From contig QANT01007790.1 in NCBI GenBank assembly GCA_003254885.1, forward strand, positions 43,019 through 107,018: a DNA stretch of 64,000 bases, read 5' to 3'. Position 1 is the first letter of the stretch; every line of letters begins with the position of its first letter. Positions 25,303 to 36,694 of this stretch are shown in pieces. This DNA is from Purshia tridentata. Lineage: Eukaryota; Streptophyta; Magnoliopsida; Rosales; Rosaceae. Position numbers and translations under genes: made by a program. The notes below the pieces were generated by a model. The model ran no database searches. It saw only the letters and a list, made by a program, of their open reading frames with translations, and was not told the origin of the DNA.

Positions 25303-25463
25303 ATGATCAGGGCTATCACAGTCCCGGTTAAAGTTAGCCCTGACAAGATTAACTGGGTAGTACCAATTGCGCCTGCGGCTAAGAGATTGGCAGTATTACT
25401 CTCCGTGAGGATGGGGTTGTAGATGACTTATCCAGCTTATTCGGATGAAAGGCTACCGCTGCC
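25303..25463 (-). pseudogene. Truncated, frameshifted oleosin pseudogene
   Basis: The minus strand keeps an oleosin start (ATGGCAGCGGTAGC, 25463 downwards), its upstream region up to about 25680, and the first third of the hydrophobic segment. Small deletions shift the frame and a TAG follows after about 29 codons. At 25303 homology to the intact oleosins ends abruptly in minisatellite DNA, before the proline knot, so the hairpin and C-terminus are lost. It lies between the two intact copies. Confidence 0.88.
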
Positions 25464-26091
25464 ATGATCAAGATCAACGGCTGTGATAGATTGAAAATCG
25501 TGAACTGTTCAGTGGTGAAGAAGGGTGGGATATAATATGATTCCATATATATATGATCGAAGAAGGTTTGTGGGTGAAGTCATGGTGTGATTTCAGCATA
25601 AGTGAATACGTGGTTGCATGATCGAGATCGAGTTTAAGTTTCAGAATGCAAACACGTCCGCACAAGTGAATACGTGACACAATCAGCCGTCTACATCAGA
25701 TTTATTAATTTATAGGCAATTCAAACACAACTTACACAAGCCATCAGATTAGCTTAAGTTGAGGACGTCGTACGTATACAACAAAAAGGAAGCTAGCAAG
25801 GCCTTCATATGGGCTTTTTGTCTGAATACTTCAAATGGTTTGTTTTACTTTACAAGCAAGTAGTGAGTTTCAGACTTGGCTATCTCGCCTAATTAATTAG
25901 CAAATACCAGAAAAATTATTAGTCTCGCAAGCACGCAACACAGGCTATGAACGCAGAAAAATAAATAAATTAAGGAGTTTTGTTTTATTAACAAAAAGAA
26001 CCCAAACCACAGAGTTATTACAGAGTTCACGCGTACATGCGAACTGAAACAACGTACACACACGCACAGTTATTACACCCACAATTAATTA

Positions 26092-26475
26092 TCACACACC
26101 AAGCATCTTGAACTGTCCATACGCTTGGTTCCTTTTCTTCGCAGCCACGTAGTTAGACACGTATCTATATAACCAAGACAACGCCGTCACTGCCGCCACG
26201 CCACATCCACCGGAGAAGACCAAGCCACTCGCTGCCAGGAACATGACTATCCCAGCCGGGACTAGAATTGGACTAAACACCACTAGGACTGGGGTGGCCA
26301 TGATCAGGGCCATCACTGTCCCTGTTAAAGTTAACCCGGACAGGATTAAGAGCGTGGTTCCAATCGCGCTTGCGGTCAAGACGTTGCCAGTACTCCTCTG
26401 GCGTGAGGATAGGGCTGACTCTGTCTGCATGCCTGGCTCATCCAGTTTATTCCGATGATGGCTTACCGCCGCCAT
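26092..26475 (-). CDS. Oleosin (copy 2)
   Basis: Intronless, 127 residues, the same length as copy 1 and very similar: [15 protein letters not shown] start, proline knot [15 protein letters not shown], and a short C-terminal tail ending FKMLGV. The C-terminal ends of the two copies differ most ([15 protein letters not shown] here, [15 protein letters not shown] in copy 1). The open frame extends 48 codons further upstream, but the ATG at 26473-26475 is homologous to the start of copy 1 and lies downstream of the TATA-like box, so it is preferred. Role: structural protein of oil-body monolayers. Confidence 0.95.
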   Translation of the reverse strand: MAAVSHHRNKLDEPGMQTESALSSRQRSTGNVLTASAIGTTLLILSGLTLTGTVMALIMATPVLVVFSPILVPAGIVMFLAASGLVFSGGCGVAAVTALSWLYRYVSNYVAAKKRNQAYGQFKMLGV

Positions 26476-26720
26476 GATCAAGATCAACGGTTCTGATTGA
26501 TTGAAATCGTGAACTTTGTGCGATATATAGTGAAGAAGGATGGGATACTGAGACCAGGATTCCATATATACATAAGGAGAAGAAGGTTTGGGGATGAATT
26601 CCATGCTGTGATGTGGCACGGTTGCATGGGGTTTGAGTTTCTGATTGCGAACACGTCTGCAGAAGTGAATACGTACGTGGCGGCACAGGTGGCGGTCTAC
26701 ATCACCGACTCAAACAAATA
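26476..26720 (-). promoter_or_regulatory. Oleosin copy 2 promoter
   Basis: A TATATATGG-type box is at about 26560-26570 and a CATGCA RY motif at about 26623-26628, both on the minus strand and spaced as in copy 1. ACGT cores follow near 26670-26680. Confidence 0.55.
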
Positions 26721-27024
26721 AGAAAAAAGACCACGTCTCTACGCGCCAGCTGGAGTCTTTTTGAGAAGCTGTCACGGTTCTGACTCACTGCCTAGATGAT
26801 ACTAGCCCTGCTCCTCAAAGACGCTCCTCTGACAAAAAAAGAAACCGGCCAAGATCACCTGCGTTTTCTGGATAACCTAAATAGTAGTACACCGCTGATC
26901 TCGTGGGTCCCAGAAAGATTCATAAACGATAAAGCTAGACGGCAAACAGTGGATTGCGCCCTAAATTTTGAAAATCTTAGAGAGAGCCAAAGCGGGATGA
27001 ACTACGTGGCGACACGTGAGGATT

Positions 27025-27036
27025 CGACCGTTGAGA
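27025..27036 (-). promoter_or_regulatory. MSA-like AACGG motif upstream of Aurora kinase
   Basis: The minus strand reads TCTCAACGGTCG about 110 bp before the Aurora start codon. The AACGG core is that of the mitosis-specific activator element bound by three-repeat MYB factors, which fits a G2/M gene. The flanks match the consensus only partly. Confidence 0.35.
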
Positions 27037-27139
27037 AGTGCTTATTACAAGCCCCCTCTTTAGCGTTCCTTTCCTTCATTCAATATCTGTCTCCCTCTCA
27101 TCTTTTCTCTCTTCCTGTCTCCCTCTCTCTCTCTCTGTC

Positions 27140-29734
27140 ATGGCGATTGCTGCGGAGAACCAACCCCAAGAGAAGGTGAGAATCAAGAAGACCCCTTTCG
27201 TGTTTTCAATTTTTGTAGCCTTTTGGGGACTCTAATCTTGAGTCCCTTAATTCGAATGCTAGGGTTTTCTTTTCTTTCTTTTCGGTTCTTTGGTTTTTTT
27301 CTTCTGTGACTGAGATGTGTTTTTTGGTTTTACATTAAGAAAACTGTTTCTTTGATGTCGAAAAAACCTGAATGGCTCCAAAAGGATAAGATTTCACCTG
27401 GGGTATTTGTGATTTTCGAGATTGCTTTATTGAAATTTGAATTCGAGCCTCTCTGATTTGGGCTTCAGTTGTTTGTCAATTAGCTTCTATTTTCTAGGGT
27501 TTAAAGGGCTAATTTGTGATTGTTTGTAGATAATATTAAAATTTTAAATTTGGGCTTGGTTTGGTTTCAATAGGCTTCTTCGGAGGTTTCAGCAACGGAG
27601 ACAAAAAGATGGACGCTCAATGATTTCGATATTGGAAAGCCTCTCGGCCGAGGAAAGTTTGGTCACGTCTATTTGGCAAGAGAGAAACGGGTCTTTCCCT
27701 CATTTTTCATATTCTTTATGAGCATGCATTATGAAAATTTGCTTCTTCTTTTTTTCCAGCTACTATTACAGTTTTTTTCGTACTTTTGTTCAATTCTTGT
27801 TAATTATAGGATCTTACATGTTTGTTTAGTCAAGGAATCAAGCTTCTATAACTCGACTTGCATTTCATTCTAGATCTGTAGCTTTTTTGGTTGTTGCAAA
27901 GATTAAATTTATGTTTTCTGTGACCAAAGGAACTCATAGTTTTTTGTAGCTTACTTATACTTAGGTAGTCAGGTGTTGATATTCTAATCACTTGTATAAA
28001 ATTTTAGCAAGCAAATGAAGTACTGAATGTTTGCCCCTACCTTAAATTGTGTACCCAATTTGATTTATATGTATGTCTGGAACAGAGCAATCACATTGTG
28101 GCACTTAAAGTCCTTTTCAAGAGCCAGCTGCAACAGTCTCAGGTGGAACATCAGCTTCGCCGGGAAGTTGAAATACAGAGTCATCTCCGACATCCCAATA
28201 TTTTACGCCTTTATGGCTATTTCTACGATCAGGTAGTGCTCATAAGCCACTTTTGTTTGTATCAAGTTAAACTTGTCTTACTTGGTGGAAGCAATATGTA
28301 TTAACCTTACCTCTGGACTAAAAAATTATTGCAGAAACGAGTTTATTTGATATTAGAATATGCCGCCAAAGGTGAACTATACAAGGAACTACAGAAGTGT
28401 AAATACTTCAGCGAAAGACGTGCTGCCACTGTAAGTGCTTTAATGTGGTGTCTGAATTCATTTTCTTTTTCGCTTGTGTCAAACTTTCATGTCACCTTAT
28501 ATACGACTAATCCTGATGTGTATGCATATGGCACATGGACAGTATGTTGCATCGTTGGCCAGGGCCCTTATATACTGTCATGGAAAGCATGTAATTCACA
28601 GAGATATCAAACCAGAGAACCTTCTCATTGGTGCACAGGTACTGATTGCCGTCCAGGCTATTATATGTTTCCTTTTAATTTGTTAATGATGATATTCGGT
28701 GTTTACCAAGTCAATGTGGATCTTCTTTGTCAGGGTGAACTCAAGATAGCAGATTTCGGTTGGTCAGTGCACACATTCAACCGCAGGCGGACAATGTGTG
28801 GCACTCTTGACTACCTCCCTCCTGAGATGGGTATGTTTTCTACTCAAATTTTTTCTACTCAAATTTTTTCTACCACACTTGCTGTGTTGCCATATATTTG
28901 GTTTCATGCTTGTGAAACAGTTTCTGTCCGGATTGATCATCTTTCACATGTATTTCTTATTGTTGGGTCAAAGAGAACTTTTGTGAAAAATCATTTGCGA
29001 GATTTTTCTGCGAAAACTCATTTGCAAGATTTTTCTCCGAAAACACAACTATTATCTACCTCACAAACACTTCCGTTGTTGTGAAACAGTGGAGAGTGTA
29101 GAACATGATGCAAGTGTGGACATCTGGAGTCTTGGTGTCCTGTGCTATGAGTTTCTCTATGGAGTCCCTCCCTTTGAGGCCAAGGAGCATTCAGACACGT
29201 ATAGAAGGTATGGTGTGGACTGTAAATTGATTTAAAGTTGACAAAATTAGCTTTCATTATCACATAATGAAACATTATGAAACCAAGAACAAAGAGATGC
29301 AAGTTTTCCCAAAATGAAAAAGATAGACATGTGGAATTACATTTGTTTTAGTGTGCATAGCATGTGAAATTGAATGCAGTGGCTTTATGGTCATACTGAA
29401 AGTACTAATAGGATAATATGATTGTGTATGGCCGCCCTGCAATTTTTCTTCACAGGATTGTGCAAGTGGATCTTAAGTTCCCTCCTAAACCAATTGTCTC
29501 TTCTTCTGCAAAGGACCTTATTAGTCAGGTTTTTGTTCTCATGCTTTGCACTTCCATTCGAGTATTTTCTTGTTGCTTCCAAAGAAAGGGTTATTAGTGA
29601 TGCCTGAATTTTTTTACTTTTTGCAAATACAGATGCTTGTCAAGGATTCTTCTCAACGCCTGCCATTACACAAGCTTCTAGAACATCCATGGATTATTCA
29701 AAATGCAGAGCCCTCTGGCATATATAAGATTTAA
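27140..29734 (+). CDS. AUR1: Aurora kinase, plant alpha class
   Basis: Nine exons (27140-27175, 27574-27690, 28086-28232, 28335-28430, 28543-28638, 28734-28830, 29090-29207, 29456-29528, 29633-29734) join to 293 residues. The kinase domain is complete: P-loop GRGKFG at residues 37-42, ATP-binding Lys59, catalytic HRDIKPEN from His151, DFG at 171-173, and the activation-loop Thr184 in RRRTMCGT. The N-terminal extension is only about 30 residues, as in plant alpha Auroras (Arabidopsis AUR1 has 294). These kinases phosphorylate histone H3 Ser10 and spindle proteins and help set division planes. The symbol follows similarity and position next to CABIN1 and PFK; AUR2 cannot be excluded without a tree. 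Confidence 0.95.
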
Positions 29735-30458
29735 TTTGCCTAGCCAGATATATCGATCAATTCCTAATCGAGAGTTAATGGCAGCAATTTTTTTTTTTTT
29801 TCTGGAGCATCGGAAAATTTATCTAGTAGTCGGCTGTATAACAAATTCCTTGTATGAATCTATTGATCAAAAAAAATTGTCTGTTAATAAGAATACTTGT
29901 TTTACATAACAATAGTTCTGATTTGTTCGTTGAGTTGGTATGTGGCTAATAAGAATACTTGTTAATTAAGCTGAGATATAAGACAACTTGTATCAATCAC
30001 ATTTTATTTTTTTTGAATTAGCCAACTTGTATCAAGGTAATTAGTTGAACTGAGAAGAGGTCAAGTCTGAGTTCCTAGACAACTTGCATCGGGGCACATC
30101 TTCTAAAAATGAAACAATAATAAAGAAAAGGCCAAAAATCAAAGGGAAAATAAAAATAAAAATAAAAATAAAAACAGCAGAACACAGTTGTCTCCTATGC
30201 AAATCCGTGAAACAGAAACCAGTTACCATATCATATGACATCTCAGTCACCGTGGCCATGGGTACCAAGTAGACATCGTTACCCGAACTACTAAAGCAAT
30301 ACATCTTTTTGGCACAACAAGCAAACCTAGTTAAATCTGGAAATGGAGCTTAATTGTTCAAAACCCGAAATGGCTAATTCCATTTCCTGACTACTGATTA
30401 TATTAATTTATAACAGAAGGTGCTGAATAAACAGTTGGGTTGGAGGCAATTCCTTTTT

Positions 30459-32479
30459 TTAGTACTTGCTATCATTACAATTTTCTGATTCCAAAAGTTG
30501 AGTTGGAGGCTCTTCCTCTTTTTCGATTTCAGCGACGTCTTTGGGGTGCAAGAAGCTCGGCTGGTTGGTTGAAGAAAGGAGTCGTGCCCACATCCTATCA
30601 GTAATCACAACCTTGTTCTGTGTCTCGGTGATATGCTGTATATCAAGAATCAAACAGATCATCACTAGTGAGTCTTAATTTCACTCTGTCAAACCGAAAA
30701 TTCTATTTGAGATATATAGCAAGATATATAGATAGATGCAGTTGAAGATAGAAGCCTCCACCATTTAGGTGTGCCAGCAAAAAACTTGTAAAAGAAAGGA
30801 TAACTATATTAGAGATGCAAAACCTACATTAAATGGAATATACGAATGTCTTCCATTGACAGGCCCAACTACAAAGCCTGTGTACCCTGCCATTGCTCCA
30901 TGAACAGCACTTTGAGCAAGGAGTGTGCAATAGACATTGTCAGCTGCATTGCTTGGAATAGCCCGTATCATGTATGTAGGATCTGGCAAACAATTTGATT
31001 CGTTAGACTCTATTACTTATTTATTTCTGTGAACTTTTGAATGGGAAAAAGAAACAATTAAATGAGGCAAATCTAGGGGCACCGACCTATATATTTAAGA
31101 GTAATGGCCATCTTTTGTTGTCTTCCAAAGTGATCCTGAAACAGAAGCAAACAAGGGCTAATCAGACAAAGGAAATTTAAGCAGATCCATTAGTAAGATA
31201 TCTGCATCAACAATTAACTACTCAGTTGCCGTCATGGATGAGATACATGGAAATAGAGAAACAGAGCTTGATGTCCTTATCTTTTAATTAAACTTTCCAT
31301 TCAAATTCCACCCAGATGAAAAGAATGAAGTGGAACTTTTATGACAGTAGGTACTTATCTGAGTCAAGGAAAGCTTGATATTATGCATATAGTAAGAGGG
31401 GGGAAAAAGGGTACTTATAAATGATATGGCATTTCTGTTATCACACCATGTTATCCTTGCTAACAATATCACAGTTTTACTTTAGCATAATTTTCAACAG
31501 ATACTTGCACCATGCAGTGCAGGTGCTGAGGTTTCTATCCCTGTGGAAATTATCAACTTGTTGGAACTTTACATAAAATGGGTTATCGAACTTTAGATGT
31601 TGGGTTAATGGTTAATGGTAAATGGCTTAAAAAAAGGGGGGAGGGTGGATTGCAAGTGATACCTTGATCCTCTGAGATATCCATAACCCAACATCTTTAA
31701 GTAGTTTATTTCCTGAAGCATCTTTCTGGTCCATGGATTGCAAGCTCTCTTCAAGAAGATCCTGTCCTGCTCCCTCAGCTATCACAACAACCATATGTCC
31801 ATTTTCTTTGAGTCGTTTTTCAATGTACTCAAAAAGTCCACCTTTTCCTTCAAGATAGAAGGGGGACTCTGGAATCAAACAACAGTCCACATCTCGGCTG
31901 GCAAGTGTAGCATACATAGCTATGAAACCTGCATCAGAGAATAAGTGGAAAGCTGTATAAGGCTGGTATCAAAACATAACTAGCACAAAAATATAAATGC
32001 AGTAATTTTTTCCCAATAAATTTAAGCCATTAGGATCTCTATTTGTGTGACATTGAAGAATACAAAATCTAGACATAAAATGAGATCTTTACCGCTGTAG
32101 CGTCCCATTAGCTTCACAACACCAAGACCATTCTCAATACTTGTAGCTTCAACATGGGCTGCATTAATGGCACGTTGAGCCTCCTCAACCGCAGTATCAA
32201 AGCCAAAGGATCTGTCTATAACCTAAGTCAAGAAAATAAAAATACCACATGAAGCAACAAAAAACAAAAATTAAAATTAGATCATCTGTTCTGTATAAGA
32301 CGTACCGGAATGTCATTGTCTATGGTTTTAGGAATTCCAACAACAGAAACTTTAAGGCCACGCTGTCTAACTTCCTGCAAAATGAGAAGTAAAATGTTTT
32401 AAGAATAGCTAAGACACAAGAATAGTGATGAGTTATTTCTTTTCTTTTTTACAAATTTAATGTAAAGCCTTGAACTAAA

Positions 32480-32517
<38 letters not shown>

Positions 32518-34111
32518 CTAAAATATAGAGCAAGTATACAGGTATATGCACTAGTTAACTTGTTCTAGCTGTATGACTCTGTAACAGGACATGCTTTATT
32601 GAGCCCCAGTAATCAATTTTAAGGCGGCCTCAGTAATAAACTGGAAGGTTTACATCTAGCAATGGATGCATATCACATTTCACCATTCTGAGAAGGCATC
32701 ACAATTTCATACTCTAGTGGAGAGTAATTTTACCTCAAATATAACAGATGCTCCTCTTTGAGTTCCATCACCTCCAATTATGTAAACCTGTACCACAAAA
32801 AGCATGCCATGAGGGTCCATAAGTGCCCTGGAATATAAAATATTATGTTTGAATCTGCGATATACAACAAATATCATGCAGAATGATACTTGAGAAAAAC
32901 TAACCCTCACCTGATTAATTCCGCGATCCTGAATGCTGTCTACTATCTTCGAGGTATCATGGCCTCCTCTTGATGTCCCAAGGATAGTACCACCACGTTT
33001 GTGGATGTCATTGACAACCTTGGGTGTTAAGGCAACAGTATTTCTGGAATAGAATCCGCTGTATCCTCCCTGATGCATTTCAATATGGAATTTGTTCGTG
33101 AGACACATTGAACCTCAAGAAATCTAAACATAACCAGTCACATCAATTTTCAAAAAGTAATTTCAGACTTCTTCCTTTATCAAAACTAGAAAACATATTG
33201 AACCTCAAGCATATGCCAATATAACTGCTTACATCTATCCCAAGAACTTTGTTGACGCCATACATGTGATAAAGTCCACACACAATTTCCCTAATCACCG
33301 TGTTGAGTCCAGGGCATAAACCCCCACATGTTACAATACACGCATGTACTTCATCCGAATCGAAATACACCTGAACCAAAAACAAGGCATGTCACTACAA
33401 ATACAATGCACATTTCATAGTATTACTACTTCAACAGCTTCTAGACAGAAAAAATGCAACACCTTTTGGCGTGGTCCTGCTCGCCGGAAGTGTGTCCCTC
33501 TTGGACTATCCTTGTGGACAACAATCTGTAAAAGATAGAAGCAACCCATTTCTGGTTTTAACATAGAGCTCAACTATATATATAACAAATGCTAAATTTT
33601 GCTACATACAATTCAGCTAAAATTGTATGAACAGGACAGAAGTTTTACAAGAATGAGAAAAAATAAAAATAAAAAAAGGCAAATTGTTGGAATGTTACCT
33701 TCTGAGCTACAGAATCATCCACGTTAACAAAATACTGCCTAAAAAAAGGTTGGGTCATAAAGAGTCATTGTATTGTATTGTATTAAAATACAAAGCAAAG
33801 CAAAACAAAAGCAGAATTCATTGTTCTGGAAAATTTGTACGTACTTGACTACTGAATAAGCAGGATTGGTTTGCAATGGATTAGGGTACGTCTGCGAAGC
33901 AACCAAACACACCCCAAAAGCGATTAAATAAAGAAATTGTTTATACAGCAACACCAATGCAAACACAAAACTCCGATGAAGCGAAGTAAAAGAGGTTGAG
34001 AGTAATTACATGAAGATCGGAGATGTAATCGGAGAGGTGAGGGACATCTTCGAGCACGTAACCAGCCTCGCCTTTGACGACCTTCAGCTTCAAATCTACA
34101 GAAAGTGCCAT
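30459..34111 (-). CDS. PFK6: ATP-dependent 6-phosphofructokinase
   Basis: Thirteen exons join to 482 residues: 34010-34111, 33845-33891, 33699-33738, 33463-33525, 33233-33370, 32911-33069, 32734-32787, 32306-32374, 32093-32222, 31663-31928, 31087-31135, 30828-30982, 30459-30635. It catalyses ATP-dependent phosphorylation of fructose 6-phosphate, the committed step of glycolysis. Visible motifs are GGLCPGLN at 100-107, the nucleotide-binding GGDGTQRG at 188-195 and substrate-binding PKTIDND at 216-222. GGDGT rather than GGDDS supports ATP, not pyrophosphate, as donor. There is no obvious transit peptide, so it is likely cytosolic, like the Arabidopsis PFK6/PFK7 group. The symbol rests on similarity and on position next to Aurora 1 and CABIN1; PFK7 is possible. 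Its promoter is tandemly duplicated (34105-34543). Confidence 0.93.
32483..32514. repeat. (GA)n microsatellite in a PFK intron
   Basis: About 16 GA units run uninterrupted within the intron between exons 32306-32374 and 32734-32787. Confidence 0.95.
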
Positions 34112-34543
34112 TGCTCTTCTGGATTCCAATAACTTGGCGAAGTAGATTCTGTAATGAAACGAAATCGAAAATACGGTTCGGACAGAGAGGGATGGTGGGT
34201 GGATTGTAAATTGGATCAAGTCTGCGGGTATTTATATTCTGAAATAGTTCGCCCCGCGAGGGTAGCGACTTGGAACAGTTGAACTAGAATGATGACGGCA
34301 CGTGTGGTAAGCGAGAGTCTGTTAGTGCCATTGCTCTTCTGGATTCCAATAACTTGGCAAAGTAGATTCTGTGATGAAACGAAATCGAAAATACGGTTCG
34401 GACAGAGAGGGATGGTGGGTGGATTGTAAATTGGATTAAGTCTGCGGGTATTTATATTCTGAAATAGTTCGCCCCGCGAGGGTAGCGACTTGGAACAGTT
34501 GAACTATAATGATGACGGCACGTGTGGTAAGCGAGAGTCTGTG
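34105..34543 (-). repeat. 220-bp tandem duplication of the PFK promoter, 5' UTR and start codon
   Basis: The unit starting GTGCCATTGCTCTTCTGGAT at 34105 repeats from 34325, and the second copy runs to about 34543 with few differences. Each copy holds a TATAAATA box on the minus strand (about 34230 and 34450), a CACGTG-containing motif (about 34297 and 34517) and the ATGGCACT start context. The proximal copy carries the real PFK start (34109-34111). The distal ATG (34329-34331) is out of use for PFK. Confidence 0.92.
34284..34331 (-). other. 15-codon upstream ORF made by the promoter duplication
   Basis: The duplicated start codon at 34331 opens a short frame (MALTDSRLPHVPSSF) that ends in TAG at 34284-34286, upstream of the proximal TATA box. 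It would be an upstream ORF only in transcripts that start from the distal promoter copy. Its first three codons copy the PFK start. Confidence 0.6.
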
Positions 34544-34963
34544 ACTGTCAACATACACAGTTCGAAACCAACGATATCCTGGTTAGTGAAAAACGAGTGG
34601 CGGGAATTTATTGGTGTCGGCGGAATAAGGAAATACGGTAAACGACGGCGTTTTATGAGGATTTGCGTGAAAAACTGGAGGCGGGGTTTAATACCGGTAA
34701 CTGTTTCTTTTGGCACCTGGTTTTTAGCTTATTCAGTTTAATTGAATAAAGTAGTTAAGGATAATGGTATGAGAATCATGTGCTTTTGTCGCTGGGATTA
34801 AATTACATGTAATTTCGCATCCAGGTTTCCTACAGTTTCAATGAAATTTTATTTGCTTCATATTAGAAAATAGGCTTATTATCAAATTTAGCTCATGGAA
34901 GTGTAACTTATTTCTAATGTACTCCTCCTGGTTTTAATTGTCTCGTTTGTAACTTACATATGT

Positions 34964-35337
34964 ACTCTATGTCTTTAATTGCCCCTTTTGTTCAATTCTG
35001 TCATAATTTTTGTTAACGTGTTGAGCTGGCTCTTATGTGACATGGCACATTGGTCATTTCCACCACCCCTGAACCTCATTTTTTGCCTAAACTATTTAAT
35101 TTAATTTAAAATTTTAAAAAAAAAAATCCCCTCCCCCACCCTCCCGACAAAGTACTCTATGTCTTTAATTGCCCCTTTTGTTCACTTCTGTCATAATTTT
35201 TGTTAACGTGTTGAGCTGGCTCTTATGTGACATGGCATATTGGTCATTTCCACCACCCCTGGACCTCATTTTTTGCCTAAACTATTTAATTTAATTTAAA
35301 ATTTAAAATAAAAAAAATCCCCTCCCCCACCCTCCCA
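34964..35337. repeat. 190-bp tandem duplication in the spacer
   Basis: The unit beginning ACTCTATGTCTTTAATTGCC occurs at 34964 and 35154 with few differences. Each copy ends in an A-run followed by TCCCCTCCCCCACCCTCCC. The content suggests an inactive repeat-derived sequence. No gene is seen. Confidence 0.9.
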
Positions 35338-35339
35338 AC

Positions 35340-36694
35340 TCCCCTCCCTCCGACCCACCTCACCACCGGTTACTCCTCCTCCCCCCTCTCTCTCTTCCCC
35401 ACATCTCAAACTCAACTTCTTTCCCCCACCCTAAACTACTAGATCGGTGACAAAGGATTTCAGAGCTATTTGTCTTTGAAACTCAAGCTATGGTGGTCGG
35501 TTGGGCAATCGAAGTCCAGTTTCGTGCTCAGAACGACAAGAGAAGGAAAAAGGTGGTGGTACGGAATCGCATATGGGCGATGGAGTAATGGACTAAAACA
35601 ACCTTCAATTAAGTTCATGGGCTTAATTACTTATTTGATTACAGATATAACTTTTAAGCACAATAAACAAACATGACTATCCTCAATTTTAAGCAAGCTC
35701 TTGCTATTCTAAAAGACCTACTCTATTAGGAGGAGGCTGTAAGAACCAAGTACATGTAATGTAGAAAGAAGAACAAGAACTTTGGCCAAAGGTAGCTAAT
35801 TAAGTTCTTCTAGCAGTAGAAGCTGACTAGGTTATCAGTAATCAACAAGAAGATGAGATAAGATAGTTACATAAGTTATTTGTAAATGGGCATTTGGTCT
35901 TGCTATGCCTGCAACTGCAAGTACCCTTTTATCCGCTTAACTCTACATAAGCACAAACTAACTATAGAAAAACAAATGCCTAGTCAAATGATAGAAAACA
36001 TGTTTCCTAGTGGAAATATGATTAACTCTATTAATGTTTTATGTACTAATATTGCTTTTGTGTCCAAAACAACATAATAGAATGTCGTGGTTTTGACATA
36101 AGCATAATAAGTGAGCCGGCGTGTGTATTGGCCTTGTCCTCACTCACTTTCATGGAACCAAGGAGTGTAAGAAGGGCTCGGGAATCAATAGGATGGATCA
36201 TGGATGTGCCTAATATTGCCATGGGGTTATCATCTCTTAACCAAAGTCTTAAGCCAAAATCATCAATTTTTTAAGCCCAAACCATAATTTTGGTCCTTAT
36301 TTTATGAATCAGTGCAACGTTGCAGGCTTTTTCAAAGAAATGGTTTGATCTTGGCCCAAACAGTAGTTTAATCTTTATTGCTTTGGCCCAATAATAGTAT
36401 TGGACCAGTAGTTTAAAGTTGCGGCCTTAACATGTCTTCTGAAACTTGGACCCGGTAGAAATATAGTAACAGACAATAAAATAAACAGGCAACTCAGGTC
36501 TCGCCACGTGTAGTGTACCCTGACATACAGCTGTCGTCTGAGAAAAGCAAGAGGCACGGCGGCACCAATGTTATTACAAAAAGCCATTTTATCTCTCAAA
36601 CATCTTCGCACCTTCCATTCTCGTCGAGCTCTAGAAACTTCCCTCCCACATCGCAAACGCAGTGAATCAACCAAACCAAGAAGAAGACAAAACG
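35340..36694. other. Spacer and profilin upstream region
   Basis: A C-rich stretch (about 35340-35430) is followed by AT-rich DNA without a recognisable gene. A CCACGTGT motif lies near 36504, about 190 bp before the profilin start, and a CT-rich leader near 36600-36660. Confidence 0.55.

Noticed and set aside
26796-27179. 127-codon frame just upstream of Aurora kinase
   Set aside because: It covers the promoter and CT-rich 5' UTR and overlaps the true first exon in another frame; no homology is apparent.
32483-32514. CRISPR-like array or tandem regulatory repeat
   Set aside because: It is a plain GA microsatellite in an intron. No CRISPR array is expected or seen in this plant nuclear DNA.
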